Below are positions 35,204 through 44,533 of a DNA stretch of 64,000 bases, piece by piece. Made by a program: the position numbers and the translations under genes. The stretch is from Salinarimonas sp052380005 (GTDB lineage: Bacteria; Pseudomonadota; Alphaproteobacteria; Rhizobiales; Beijerinckiaceae), in the NCBI GenBank assembly GCA_052380005.1, contig JBQTCJ010000011.1. One strand, written 5' to 3'. Each line of letters starts with the position of its first letter. The stretch's first letter is position 1. A model generated the notes under the pieces. It saw only the letters and a program-made list of their open reading frames with translations. It did not search any database and had not been told where the DNA came from.

Positions 35204-36904
35204 ATGCGCATCATGCTGATCCACCCCAACTACCATTCCGGCGGCGCCGAGATCGCCGGGAACTGGCCGCCCGCCTGGGTCGCCTACCTCGCGGGATCCC
35301 TGAAGAGCGCGGGCTTCACGGACGTCGTCTTCGTCGATGCGATGACGAACCATCTCTCCGACGAGCAGATCCGCGCCGAGATCGAGAACGCGAACCCCGA
35401 CATGGTCGGGACGACCGCCATCACCCCCTCGATCTACAAGGCCGAGCGGGTGCTCGAGATCGCGAAGGAGGTCAACCCGGAGATCGTCACGGTCATCGGC
35501 GGCGTGCACGCCACCTTCATGTACAAGCAGGTCCTGTCCGAGGCGCCCTGGATCGACGTGGTCGTGCGCGGCGAGGGCGAGGAGATCATCGTCGACCTGT
35601 GCACCGCCGTGCTCAACGGCCGCTGGCCGCAGGACCGCAACTCCATCCGCGGGCTGGCCTTCCGCGAAGGCGAGACGATCGTCGCGAGCCCGGCGGCGCC
35701 CACCGTCAAGAACGTCGACGCGATCTCGCCGGACTGGTCGCTGCTCGAGTGGGAGAAGTACATCTACATCCCGCTCGGCGTGCGCGTCGCGATCCCCAAC
35801 ATGGCGCGGGGCTGCCCCTTCACCTGCACCTTCTGCAGCCAGTGGAAGTTCTGGCGCGACTACCGGGTGCGCGACCCGAAGAAGGTGGTGGACGAGATCG
35901 AGGCTCTGGTGCGCGACCACCAGGTAGGCTTCTTCATCCTCGCGGACGAGGAGCCGACCATCAACAAGAAGAAGTTCACGGCCTTCTGCCAGGAGCTGAT
36001 CGACCGCGGCCTGCCCGACAAGATCAAGTGGGGCATCAACACCCGCGTCACCGACATCCTGCGCGACATCGACGACCTGAAGTTCTACCGCGCGGCCGGC
36101 CTCGTCCACGTCTCGCTCGGCACCGAGGCGGCGGCGCAGATGAAGCTCGACCGCTTCAACAAGGAGACCACGATCGAGGACAACAAGCGCGCCATCCGCG
36201 CGCTGCGCGACGCCGACATCTTCGTGGAGGCGCAGTTCATCGTCGGGCTCGAGAACGAGACCGCCGAGACGCTGGAGGAGACCTACCAGATGGCGCGGGA
36301 CTGGGACCCGGATCTCGCCAACTGGTCGATGTACACGCCCTGGCCCTATACGCCGCTGTTCCAGGAGCTGGGCGACAAGGTCGAGATCTACGACTTCGAC
36401 AAGTACAACTTCGTCACGCCGATCATCAAGCCCGACGCGATGGAGCGCGGCGAGCTGCTCGACCGGGTCATGAACAACTACCGGCGCTTCTACATGAAGA
36501 AGGCGCTGTTCGACTACCCGTGGAAGGGCAAGGGCTTCCGACGGCGCTACCTGCTCGGCTGCCTGAAGGCCTTCCTGAAGGCCGGCTTCGCGAGGACGTT
36601 CTACGACCTCGGCAAGGTGAACTACTGGGGGCCGCAGTCGAAGGGCAAGGTCGACTTCCACTTCGACGACACGCGCCGGATCGCCCCGGCCCAGGCGGAC
36701 GAGTGGCAGGCGGCGGCGGATCGCGCCAAGGCGCATCGCAAGGCCAAGCAGAGCGCGGCCCTGCGCGAGCGCGCGGCGGTGGCGAAGGCGGCGCGCGCCG
36801 ACGTGCGCGAGACGCCGCCGGGGGCGCTCCCCGATACCGCCGGCGGCGAGGGTCCCGTCATGGCCTGCGGCGGCGGCAAGCAGCAGATGGCAGAGGACGC
36901 CTGA
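35204..36904 (+). CDS. bchE: Anaerobic Mg-protoporphyrin IX monomethyl ester oxidative cyclase
   Basis: BchE is the oxygen-independent radical-SAM cyclase that closes the isocyclic ring E in bacteriochlorophyll synthesis. The 566-residue protein starts with the family signature HPNYHSGGAEIAGNWPPAW. A cobalamin-binding-like domain (about residues 1-150) precedes the radical-SAM core with C204, C208 and C211 in CPFTCTFC, which hold the 4Fe-4S cluster. The last 60 residues are Ala/Lys-rich and not conserved. The ATG at 35204 has GGGAGGC upstream. It forms an operon with bchJ (three-base gap), and an FNR-type and a PpsR-type site lie upstream, so low-oxygen expression is predicted. Confidence 0.96.
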   Translation: MRIMLIHPNYHSGGAEIAGNWPPAWVAYLAGSLKSAGFTDVVFVDAMTNHLSDEQIRAEIENANPDMVGTTAITPSIYKAERVLEIAKEVNPEIVTVIGGVHATFMYKQVLSEAPWIDVVVRGEGEEIIVDLCTAVLNGRWPQDRNSIRGLAFREGETIVASPAAPTVKNVDAISPDWSLLEWEKYIYIPLGVRVAIPNMARGCPFTCTFCSQWKFWRDYRVRDPKKVVDEIEALVRDHQVGFFILADEEPTINKKKFTAFCQELIDRGLPDKIKWGINTRVTDILRDIDDLKFYRAAGLVHVSLGTEAAAQMKLDRFNKETTIEDNKRAIRALRDADIFVEAQFIVGLENETAETLEETYQMARDWDPDLANWSMYTPWPYTPLFQELGDKVEIYDFDKYNFVTPIIKPDAMERGELLDRVMNNYRRFYMKKALFDYPWKGKGFRRRYLLGCLKAFLKAGFARTFYDLGKVNYWGPQSKGKVDFHFDDTRRIAPAQADEWQAAADRAKAHRKAKQSAALRERAAVAKAARADVRETPPGALPDTAGGEGPVMACGGGKQQMAEDA

Positions 36905-36907
36905 GCC

Positions 36908-37552
36908 ATGGGCGCGCCCCCCGCCGCACTCCCGGCGGACCTCGCCGACGCGGACGCCCCGGCCGCGTCGGCGTCGGCACGCATCGGGCCCAACGCCATC
37001 ATCCAGATGCGCGAGGTACTGCTCGAGGCGCTCGGCCGCCGGGAGACCGGGCGAATCCTCGTGCAGGCCGGGCTCGAGCCCTACGTCTTCGCGCCGCCCG
37101 CGGCGATGGTCGACGAGCGCGAGGTTGCGGCGCTCCACGCCGTCCTGCGCGCCGCGGTCGGCGAGCCGATGGCGGCGGAGCTCGGCTTCGAAGCCGGGCT
37201 ACGCACGGGTCGCTACCTGCTCGCGCATCGCATCCCCGCACCGGCGCGGTGGCTCCTCGCCCGCCTTCCGGCGCCGCTCACGAGCCGGCTCCTCCTGAAG
37301 GCGGTGGCGCGTCATTCCTGGACCTTCGCGGGGTCCGGCGCCTTCTCCGTCCTCGCCACGGCGCCCGCGCGGGTACGGATCGGCGGCTGCCCGCTCGTCG
37401 CGGGCGCGCGCCTCACGCTGCCGGGTTGCGCCTTCTACGCCGGCACGTTCGAGGCGCTCTGGCGCGCCCTCGTCCATCCGCGCGCCCGCTGCCGCCAGAC
37501 CGCCTGCGAGGGCCGCGGCGACGCCGCCTGCCTGTTCGAGATCAGCTGGTAG
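36908..37552 (+). CDS. bchJ: Bacteriochlorophyll biosynthesis protein BchJ (V4R domain)
   Basis: BchJ was first called a 4-vinyl reductase but is now thought to deliver or bind divinyl-protochlorophyllide intermediates. The 214-residue protein has a C-terminal V4R domain, seen in the cysteine pattern CRQTACEGRGDAACLFEISW, and the family region IIQMREVLLEALGR near residue 32. It follows bchE by three bases, the same bchE-bchJ order as in Rhodobacter. The downstream bchG and bchP of that cluster are absent; an unrelated small gene and rnpB follow. Confidence 0.93.
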   Translation: MGAPPAALPADLADADAPAASASARIGPNAIIQMREVLLEALGRRETGRILVQAGLEPYVFAPPAAMVDEREVAALHAVLRAAVGEPMAAELGFEAGLRTGRYLLAHRIPAPARWLLARLPAPLTSRLLLKAVARHSWTFAGSGAFSVLATAPARVRIGGCPLVAGARLTLPGCAFYAGTFEALWRALVHPRARCRQTACEGRGDAACLFEISW

Positions 37553-37700
37553 GCGGCGTGCGCGCCGCCTCGCGGCTCGCCGCCTCACGGTCGCGCCGGA
37601 TCTCCCGGCGCACCGAGACGAGCTGCCAGATGCCGAAGGCGATGGGCAGCAGGAGCCACAGGCCCGCCTTCCCGAGCGTGAATATCTCCGCAGCGTTCAT
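37542..37700 (-). CDS. Small membrane protein of unknown function
   Basis: A 52-residue reading frame with one strong membrane helix (about residues 9-27, GLWLLLPIAFGIWQLV) followed by a highly charged Arg/Glu tail. No known family is recognised. Its 3' end overlaps the end of bchJ by 11 bases on the opposite strand. The clear helix-then-basic-tail pattern supports a real protein, but without homology evidence this is uncertain. Confidence 0.55.
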   Translation of the reverse strand: MNAAEIFTLGKAGLWLLLPIAFGIWQLVSVRREIRRDREAASREAARTPPTS

Positions 37701-37799
37701 GTCGACACGCCTCCTTCGCCGGGGTCTACGCACGGCGCGGCGCAGCCGACCTGCGACACGACGACCGCGATCGGCGAGGGCGTTGCATTCGGCGAAGTC

Positions 37800-38197
<398 letters not shown>

Positions 38198-38367
38198 GGG
38201 CTCCATGTGGGCGCGCGGCCCCACCCTCGTCAAGCGCCACCGCGCATCGGCCTCCGGCGACCGCGCCCGACGATCCGCGCGGCGCGGGGGAACGGACGTG
38301 CGATCTCCGCGTTCTGGGTTGGATTTCGACCGCCCGGCGTTCCGGGCCTCGAGGGAGGAGATCACCC

Positions 38368-38655
38368 ATGAAACGCTTCGCTACGCTTCTCGCCGCCGGC
38401 GCGCTCGCCTTCTCGGTCGGCGCCTGCACGACCCCCGGCGAGCGCGCGGTCGGCGGTGCCCTGATCGGCGGCGCGGGCGGGGCGGCCGTCGGCAGCGCGG
38501 TCGCCGGATCCGGCAACCGCGGTGAGGGCGCCCTCATCGGCGGCGCGCTCGGTGCCGGCGCCGGCGCGATCATCGGCGCGGGCACGGCCCCCGCCGCCTC
38601 GGGCTGCCCGCGCGGCTACTATCTCGCCAGCGACGGCTACTGCTACCCCGCCTGA
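38368..38655 (+). CDS. Small glycine-zipper lipoprotein
   Basis: A 95-residue predicted lipoprotein. The lipobox is VGAC, with C20 as the acylation site. The mature part is a glycine zipper (about residues 28-72) with ALIGGAGGAAVGS-type repeats, and the end has two cysteines in SGCPRGYYLASDGYCYPA. The GGGAGGAG ribosome-binding site is strong. It is a monocistronic unit with a clear terminator. It resembles the larger zipper lipoprotein at 13332-13799 in its N-terminal half only. Confidence 0.82.
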   Translation: MKRFATLLAAGALAFSVGACTTPGERAVGGALIGGAGGAAVGSAVAGSGNRGEGALIGGALGAGAGAIIGAGTAPAASGCPRGYYLASDGYCYPA

Positions 38656-38682
38656 GGACGACAGTCCTGCACAATCGCTCGC

Positions 38683-38718
38683 GAAGGCCCGGGAATCCCT
38701 CCCGGGCCTTCCGCTTTT
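38683..38718 (+). terminator. Rho-independent terminator after the small lipoprotein gene
   Basis: A perfect 12-base stem (GAAGGCCCGGGA with TCCCGGGCCTTC) around a five-base loop is followed by CGCTTTT. It ends 39 bases before the next gene. Confidence 0.88.
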
Positions 38719-38756
38719 GCGCTAGCGTCTCGGGCGATTCGGGAAGGCCTGTGGCG

Positions 38757-39491
38757 ATGAGCGTGTGGGGAAAGCTCGGCGGGTTCGGGATCGGCTTCGT
38801 GGTCGGCGGGCCGATCGGCGCGCTGATCGGTGCCGCGATCGGCCACGTCCTCGTCGACCGCGAGGGTGCGCCGTTCCGCGAAGGAGGCCTTCTCGGCCCG
38901 ACGCCCAAGGACGTGGTCTTCACCACCGGCCTCGTCGCGCTCGCGGCGAAGATGGCCAAGGCGGACGGCGTGGTGATGCGCTCCGAGCGCGAGGCGTTCC
39001 GCCGGATCGTCGAGGTCGACGAGGCGGACCGCGCCCGGGTCGAGGCGCTGTTCGATCTGGCGAGCCGCACCGCCGACGGCTACGAGTCCTACGCGCTGCA
39101 GATGCGCGAGCTCCTCGCCGACGAGCCGGCGCTGCTCGAGGACGTGCTCGACGGCCTCTTCCTCATCGCCGCCGCCGACGGGGCCGTGCACGAGCGCGAG
39201 TTCGCCTTCCTGGGCGAGGTCGCCCGCATCTTCGGCTTCGACGCCGCCCGGTTCGAGCGGGTGGCCGCGCGCCACGTGGCCTTGGAGGACGATCCCTACG
39301 CCGTGCTGGGCGCGACCCGCGAGATGGACGACGCCGCGCTCAAGGCGCAGTGGCGCCGCCTCGTCGCCGAGATCCACCCCGACCGCGCCGTCGCCCGCGG
39401 CCTGCCCCCGGAAGCCATCGCCATCGCCACCCGCCGCCTCGCCGCGGTCAACGCGGCGTGGGACCGGATCGCGCGGGAGCGCGGGCTGTAG
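38757..39491 (+). CDS. TerB/DjlA-like protein with C-terminal J domain
   Basis: A 244-residue co-chaperone-like protein. The N-terminus is a glycine-rich hydrophobic segment (about residues 8-30, FVVGGPIGALIGAAIG) that could anchor it to the membrane. A TerB-type helical domain follows (about 50-170), and a C-terminal J domain (about 178-244) carries the HPD motif H207-P208-D209. This order matches DjlA-like proteins, which stimulate DnaK ATPase. ATG at 38757 is chosen; a GTG two codons upstream is possible. The amidase gene follows on the same strand after about 70 bases. Confidence 0.88.
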   Translation: MSVWGKLGGFGIGFVVGGPIGALIGAAIGHVLVDREGAPFREGGLLGPTPKDVVFTTGLVALAAKMAKADGVVMRSEREAFRRIVEVDEADRARVEALFDLASRTADGYESYALQMRELLADEPALLEDVLDGLFLIAAADGAVHEREFAFLGEVARIFGFDAARFERVAARHVALEDDPYAVLGATREMDDAALKAQWRRLVAEIHPDRAVARGLPPEAIAIATRRLAAVNAAWDRIARERGL

Positions 39492-39561
39492 GATCGCGGA
39501 CGCTGGCGCCACGTCCGCATCGCGCATAAGTCAACGGGACGATCGAAGAGCCTCCAGCGAC

Positions 39562-40338
39562 ATGCCCCACCCCTCCCCCGAATCCCAGCACGCGCAAAAG
39601 GTCTTCCCCTCGCCGAATCACGGCGAGCGCAAGGACGGGAGGCGGCCGGACATGCTGGTCCTGCACTACACCGGCATGCCCGATGCCGGGCAGGCGCTGC
39701 AATGGCTGTGCAACCCCGTCTCCGAGGTGTCCTGCCACTACTTCGTCTTCGAGGACGGCCGCACGCTCCAGCTCGTACCGGAGGGACGGCGGGCGTGGCA
39801 CGCGGGGGTGTCGAGCTGGGCGGGCGAGACCGATCTCAACTCCGCTTCGCTCGGCATCGAGATCGCGCATCCCGGACACGACGAGGCGGGCCGGCTCGCG
39901 CCCTATCCGGAGGCACAGATCGCCGCGGTGATCGCGCTGTGCCGCGATCTCGTCGCCCGCTGGGCGATCCGTCCGGAGCGCGTGCTCGCCCATTCCGACG
40001 TGGCGCCCTCGCGCAAGCGCGACCCCGGCGAGACCTTCCCATGGGCGCGGCTCGCCGCCGAGGGCGTCGGGCACTGGGTCTCGCCGACGCCGATCCGCGA
40101 CGGCCGCTTCTTCCAGCGTGGCGAGGAGGGCCCGCCGATCGAGGCGCTGCAGGCCATGCTCGCGCTGTACGGCTGGGGCGTCCCGATCGACGGCGTCTTC
40201 GGCGAGACGACGGAGCAGGTTGTGAGCGCGTTCCAGCGCCACTTCCGCCCCGAGCGCATCGACGGCGTGGCCGACGCCTCGACGATCACGACGCTGCGGG
40301 ACCTGATCGCGGCGCGCGGGAGAGCACCCGTCAGCTGA
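39562..40338 (+). CDS. N-acetylmuramoyl-L-alanine amidase with peptidoglycan-binding domain
   Basis: A 258-residue zinc amidase of the AmpD/AmiD type. Zinc ligands are H35 in LVLHYTG, H144 in AHSDVAP and D154 in KRDPG. A C-terminal PG_binding_1 domain (about residues 190-250) has LQAMLALYGWGVPIDGVFGE. No signal peptide is seen, so it is probably cytoplasmic and acts on recycled muropeptides, or is exported by another route. Its end overlaps the end of the DUF1206 gene by eight bases on the other strand. Confidence 0.9.
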   Translation: MPHPSPESQHAQKVFPSPNHGERKDGRRPDMLVLHYTGMPDAGQALQWLCNPVSEVSCHYFVFEDGRTLQLVPEGRRAWHAGVSSWAGETDLNSASLGIEIAHPGHDEAGRLAPYPEAQIAAVIALCRDLVARWAIRPERVLAHSDVAPSRKRDPGETFPWARLAAEGVGHWVSPTPIRDGRFFQRGEEGPPIEALQAMLALYGWGVPIDGVFGETTEQVVSAFQRHFRPERIDGVADASTITTLRDLIAARGRAPVS

Positions 40339-41191
40339 CCTTCCGCGCCCCCCGCTGCGCTGCGCGCTTCGCGTCGCCGGCGGCATCGTCCATGTCCGGC
40401 GCGTCGATGCGGCGGTAGACCGCCTGCACGAGGCCGAAGACGCCGAAGGCGAACAGGCCGGCGGCGACGAGCCCGAGGAGCACCCAGCCGTAAGGCTGCT
40501 CCTGGAGGGTGCGCAGCGCCCCGCCGAGCCCCCGCGCCTCGCTCGACTGCGCCTGCCAGGCGGCCACCACGAGAAAGCCGCCGATGATCAGGAACACCAC
40601 GCCGCGCGCCGCGAAGCCGGCGCGGCCCAGCGGCACGACCCAGCCGCGCTGCTCGGGCGCGTAGTGCAGGTGCTTCGTCACGTCGCCCTTCCAGGCGCGC
40701 CCGAGGAACGCGACGCCGACGCCCGCCACGGCGAGACCGACGAGGCCCAGCAGCCAGCGGCCGAAAGGCTGCGCCAGGAGCCAGGCGGACCAGCTCTGCG
40801 CGCCGCCGTCCCCCGACCCGCCGCCGCCCGTCGCCCAGCCGAAGGCGAGGCCGGCGGCGTAGACGGCGAGCGAGAGATAGACGATCCCGCTGATCACGTG
40901 CGCGCCGCGGATGGCGAGCCCCTTGCCGGACGTCCCGCGACGATCCGCGTCGCTGACCGCCGCCACCTCCCGCCAGACGGCGAAGGCGAGAAGCCCGAGC
41001 GCGATGACGGCGAGCAGCGCCTTGCCGTAGGGCTCGTCGAGCAGGCTCGCGAGCGCGTTGCGGCTGCCGCCGGTATCCCCGCCGGCGCCGACCGCCGCCA
41101 TCACGGCGAGCCCGCCGACGAGCATGTAGACGATCCCTCGGGCGGCATAGCCGACCCGTGCCGTCTTCTCCAGGGCGTTGGAACCCGCCAT
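40331..41191 (-). CDS. DUF1206 membrane protein
   Basis: A 286-residue membrane protein built from three similar units, each with two helices: about residues 10-75, 95-170 and 185-260. The repeated motif is YAARGIVYML / GAHVISGIVYL / FAARGVVFLIIGG with GKALL / GRWLLGLVGL / GWVLLGLVAAGL. This is the DUF1206 family, whose role is unknown. It is a single gene that ends convergently with the amidase. Confidence 0.88.
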   Translation of the reverse strand: MAGSNALEKTARVGYAARGIVYMLVGGLAVMAAVGAGGDTGGSRNALASLLDEPYGKALLAVIALGLLAFAVWREVAAVSDADRRGTSGKGLAIRGAHVISGIVYLSLAVYAAGLAFGWATGGGGSGDGGAQSWSAWLLAQPFGRWLLGLVGLAVAGVGVAFLGRAWKGDVTKHLHYAPEQRGWVVPLGRAGFAARGVVFLIIGGFLVVAAWQAQSSEARGLGGALRTLQEQPYGWVLLGLVAAGLFAFGVFGLVQAVYRRIDAPDMDDAAGDAKRAAQRGARKVS

Positions 41192-41266
41192 GTCTCGCTC
41201 TCCCCTCGCGTGTGCGTTCGCGAGAGGAAGTCGAGAGGCGGCGCGACGGTTCCGACGTGCTTTGCG

Positions 41267-41863
41267 CTACGCCGCGCTCTCCCCGTCGCCGCTCTTGTCC
41301 TCGTGCTTGAGGATCAGCGGCGTCTGCGCGAGCGCGAAGGCGAGCGTGATCGGCATGATGCCGAAGACCTTGAAGCTCACCCAGAAATCCGTCGTCTGGG
41401 TGCGCCAGACGACCTCGTTGACAGCGGCCAGGAAGAAGAAGAACAGCCCCCAGCGGAAGGTGAGCTTGCGCCAGCCCTCGTCGGTGAGCTTGAACACGGA
41501 ATCGAGGACGATGGTCAGAAGCGACTTGCCGAACCACAGTCCCCCGAGCAGCACGGCGCCGAACAGCGTGTTCACGATCGTCGGCTTGAGCTTGATGAAC
41601 AGCTCGTCGGCGAGGATCAGCGTCAGCCCGCCGAACACGACGACGACGACGCCCGAGACGAGCGGCATCATCGGCAGGCGCTTGACCAGCGCGTAGTGGA
41701 TCGCGAGCGCCACCACCGTCGCCACCACGAAGGCGGCGGTTGCCGTCATGATGTCGAAGCGCTGGTTGGCGAAGAAGAACAGCCCCAGCGGCCCGAGCTC
41801 CAGCGCGAGCTTCACGAGCGGGTTCAGGTGCGCCGGATGGGCGGGATCCTCGGTCTTCAGCAT
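41267..41863 (-). CDS. YciB/IspZ (septation protein A) family membrane protein
   Basis: A 198-residue protein with five or six membrane helices. Family motifs are LGPLGLFFFANQRFDI near the start and NEVVWRTQTTDFWVSFKVFG in the second half. The YciB/IspZ family is linked to cell-envelope integrity and septation, with no known enzymatic activity. Length and motifs match the alphaproteobacterial IspZ group. It lies 62 bases after folC on the same strand. Confidence 0.93.
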   Translation of the reverse strand: MLKTEDPAHPAHLNPLVKLALELGPLGLFFFANQRFDIMTATAAFVVATVVALAIHYALVKRLPMMPLVSGVVVVVFGGLTLILADELFIKLKPTIVNTLFGAVLLGGLWFGKSLLTIVLDSVFKLTDEGWRKLTFRWGLFFFFLAAVNEVVWRTQTTDFWVSFKVFGIMPITLAFALAQTPLILKHEDKSGDGESAA

Positions 41864-41925
41864 GGCCCGGAACCTACGCGGCGCGGGCGCGCGGGGCAAG
41901 CGCCCCGCGGTCGACACCCCCCTCG

Positions 41926-43251
41926 TCAAGCCGGCAGCGACCCGTTCGCCGCCAGCACGCTTCCCGCGAGATACAGCGACCCGCAGATCAGCACCCGCGG
42001 CGGCGCGTCCCAGACCGTGTCGTTGAGGACGGCGAGCGCGGCCTCGACGCTCGGCGCGGTCGACGTGACGAGGCCCACCGAGGCGGCGATGGCGGCGACC
42101 TCCTCGGGCGGGCGCGCGGCCATCTGCGAAGGGATCGGCACGCAGATCACCTCGCGGGCGAGGCCTGAGAAGTTCTTCAGGAAGCCGGTCGCGTCCTTGG
42201 TGCCGAGCATGCCGACGATCATCACGAGCGGCACGTCGGCGCGCTCGGCCCTGTCGGCCATCGCGGCGGCGACGGCGCGGCCGCCGTCGGGGTTGTGGCC
42301 GCCGTCGACCCAGACCTCGGAGCCCTCCGGCGCGAGCGCCGGCAGCACGCCGCGGGTGAGGCGCTGGAGGCGCCCGGGCCAGTCCACGCTCGTCATCCCG
42401 CGCTCGAAGGCCTCCGCCGGCAGCCGCGAGAAGCCGGCGGCGCGCAGGCCGGCGATGGCAGCGCCGGCATTGACGAGCTGGTGCGCGCCCGGCAGCCGCG
42501 GCATCGGCAGGTCGAGGAGCCCGTCGTCGTCCTCGTAGACGAGCCGGCCGCCCTCCTCGTGAGTCGAGAAGTCCTGCCCGCCGACGCGGATCCGAGAGGC
42601 CCGGACGCGCTCGGCGGCGGCGACGAGCGTCCGCTCGGCCGCCTCGTGGTCCTGGCGCGCGATCACCGCCGGGCAGCCGCGCTTGAAGATGCCGGCCTTC
42701 TCGCCGGCGATCTTCTCGATCGTGTCGCCGAGATACTCGGCGTGGTCGAGGCCGATCGAGGTGACGATCGCCGCCGCCGGCTCGGCGATCACGTTCGTGG
42801 CGTCGAGCCGGCCGCCGAGGCCGACCTCGAGCAGCAGCACGTCCGCCGGCTCCTCGGCGAACAGCGCCAGCGCGGCGGCGGTGGTGATCTCGAAGACGGT
42901 GATCGGCTCGCCCTCGTTCGCCTCCTCGCAGGCGCGCAGCGTCTCCACCAGCCGCTCCTCCGGCACGAAGGCGCCGCCGCCGGGCCGGCCGAGGCGGATG
43001 CGCTCGTGGAAGCGCACGAGATGCGGCGAGGTGTAGACGTGCACGACGAGCCCGGCCGCCTCCAGGATCGCGCGCATGAAGGCGATGGTCGAGCCCTTGC
43101 CGTTGGTGCCGGCGACGTGGATCGTCGGCGGCAGGCGCTTCTCGGGGTGGCCGAGCCGCGCGAGCAGGCGCTCGATGCGTGACAGCGAGAAGTCGATCGA
43201 CTTCGGGTGCAGCGCGAGGAAGCGCGCGAGGATGGCGTCCGACGACTCCAT
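41926..43251 (-). CDS. folC: Bifunctional dihydrofolate/folylpolyglutamate synthase
   Basis: FolC adds glutamate to dihydropteroate and later to folates. The 441-residue protein has the Mur-ligase-like ATP site AGTNGKGSTIAFM (near residue 48), the folate-loop motif TSPHLVRFHERIR, and the central-domain stretch VTSIGLDHAEYLGDT. The C-terminal domain has DGGHNPDG. It lies 38 bases after accD; this accD-folC order is common in alphaproteobacteria. Confidence 0.95.
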   Translation of the reverse strand: MESSDAILARFLALHPKSIDFSLSRIERLLARLGHPEKRLPPTIHVAGTNGKGSTIAFMRAILEAAGLVVHVYTSPHLVRFHERIRLGRPGGGAFVPEERLVETLRACEEANEGEPITVFEITTAAALALFAEEPADVLLLEVGLGGRLDATNVIAEPAAAIVTSIGLDHAEYLGDTIEKIAGEKAGIFKRGCPAVIARQDHEAAERTLVAAAERVRASRIRVGGQDFSTHEEGGRLVYEDDDGLLDLPMPRLPGAHQLVNAGAAIAGLRAAGFSRLPAEAFERGMTSVDWPGRLQRLTRGVLPALAPEGSEVWVDGGHNPDGGRAVAAAMADRAERADVPLVMIVGMLGTKDATGFLKNFSGLAREVICVPIPSQMAARPPEEVAAIAASVGLVTSTAPSVEAALAVLNDTVWDAPPRVLICGSLYLAGSVLAANGSLPA

Positions 43252-43289
43252 GGGCGGCGGCCTGTGTCAGCGAGGGGGTGTGGCGCGCG

Positions 43290-44327
43290 TCAGCCGCGCG
43301 CGGTCTCCGGTGCGGCGGGATCGGGACGGCTCTCGGCGAGGCGCTCGACCCGGCCCTCCGCGTCCGCCGCCGCATCCGTCTCGCCCGCATCGCCCTGCGG
43401 CCGCTCGATGTCGAGCGGCGCGTCGCCCGCGCGCTTCTCGAGCGAGACGGACTGCGGCGCGGCGACGGTCGCCGCCTCGAGCGCGGGCGCCTTGGTGAGG
43501 AGGCGCAGGAGCGTGACGAGCGTGCCCTTCAGCTCGCGCCGATCGACGACCATGTCGACCATGCCGTGCTCCTTGAGGTACTCGGCCCGCTGGAAGCCCT
43601 CGGGGAGCTTCTCGCGGATCGTCTGCTCGATGACGCGCGCGCCCGCGAAGCCGATCACGGCGCCCGGCTCGGCGATGTGGATGTCGCCGAGCATGGCGTA
43701 GGAGGCCGAGACGCCGCCGGTCGTCGGGTGGGTGAGCACCACGACGTAGGGCAGGCGCGCCTCCTTGAGGCGGCGCAGCGCCACCGTCGTGCGCGGCATC
43801 TGCATCAGCGACAGGATTCCCTCCTGCATGCGCGCGCCGCCCGACGCCACGAACAGCACGAAAGGCGTCCTGCGGGAATACGCGGTCTCGGCCGCGGTGA
43901 CGATCGCCTCGCCCGCGGCCATGCCGAGCGAGCCGCCCATGAAGGCGAAGTCCTGCACCGCGACGGTGGTGTCGAGCCCGCCCACCGCACCGACGGCGAC
44001 GCGCACGGCGTCGGGCATTCCGGTCTTGGCGCGGTTCTCCTTGAGCCGGTCGACGTAGCGCTTCTCGTCGCGGAACTTGAGCGGGTCGGTCGCGACCTCG
44101 GGCAGCGCGATCTCCTCGAAGGCCTCGTCGAAGACGCTGGCGAGCCGCTCCCGCGCGCCCATGCGCAGGTGATGGTTCGACCCGGGAATGACCCAGAGGT
44201 TGGCCTCGACGTCCTTGTGGAAGACCATCTGCCCGGTATCCGGGCACTTGATCCAGAGGTTGTCGGGCGTCTCGCGCTTGAACAGCGTCTTGATGCGCGG
44301 ACGAACGACGTCGGAGATCCAGTTCAT
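43290..44327 (-). CDS. accD: Acetyl-CoA carboxylase carboxyltransferase subunit beta
   Basis: AccD forms the carboxyltransferase part of acetyl-CoA carboxylase, which makes malonyl-CoA for fatty acid synthesis. The 345-residue product keeps the crotonase-like core with FVASGGARMQEG and HPTTGGVSASY. In E. coli AccD a four-cysteine zinc ribbon lies near the N-terminus; here the matching positions are C28, T31, I47 and S50, so three of four ligands are missing and zinc cannot be bound this way. I recall the same change in other alphaproteobacterial AccD. The C-terminal tail (after 300) is Ala/Glu-rich. It lies upstream of folC. Confidence 0.95.
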   Translation of the reverse strand: MNWISDVVRPRIKTLFKRETPDNLWIKCPDTGQMVFHKDVEANLWVIPGSNHHLRMGARERLASVFDEAFEEIALPEVATDPLKFRDEKRYVDRLKENRAKTGMPDAVRVAVGAVGGLDTTVAVQDFAFMGGSLGMAAGEAIVTAAETAYSRRTPFVLFVASGGARMQEGILSLMQMPRTTVALRRLKEARLPYVVVLTHPTTGGVSASYAMLGDIHIAEPGAVIGFAGARVIEQTIREKLPEGFQRAEYLKEHGMVDMVVDRRELKGTLVTLLRLLTKAPALEAATVAAPQSVSLEKRAGDAPLDIERPQGDAGETDAAADAEGRVERLAESRPDPAAPETARG

Positions 44328-44489
44328 GGGCGGCTTTCCTCGCGCGCACGGTCGGGCGCGGTGGGCAGGGCGCTATGGGGTTGGTGCGCGGCTGGCGCCT
44401 CTCATAATCCAAATGGCGAAGGGATGCCAATCCGGGAGACGCGGGCGCCGACGTGGCGGATCTTGCGGTGCCGCACGGATCCCGCGGCG

Positions 44490-44533
44490 CGCATGGTTGT
44501 GACGCATGGGAATTCTGGCACACTCCATGCGTC
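44490..44533 (+). promoter_or_regulatory. Operator-like palindrome upstream of the AraC-type gene
   Basis: A perfect nine-base inverted repeat, GACGCATGG (44501-44509) and CCATGCGTC (44525-44533), sits 25-58 bases before the regulator start. An extra direct CGCATGG lies at 44490-44496. The arms are about two helix turns apart. It could be an autoregulatory binding site, or a hairpin in the transcript. Confidence 0.5.
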
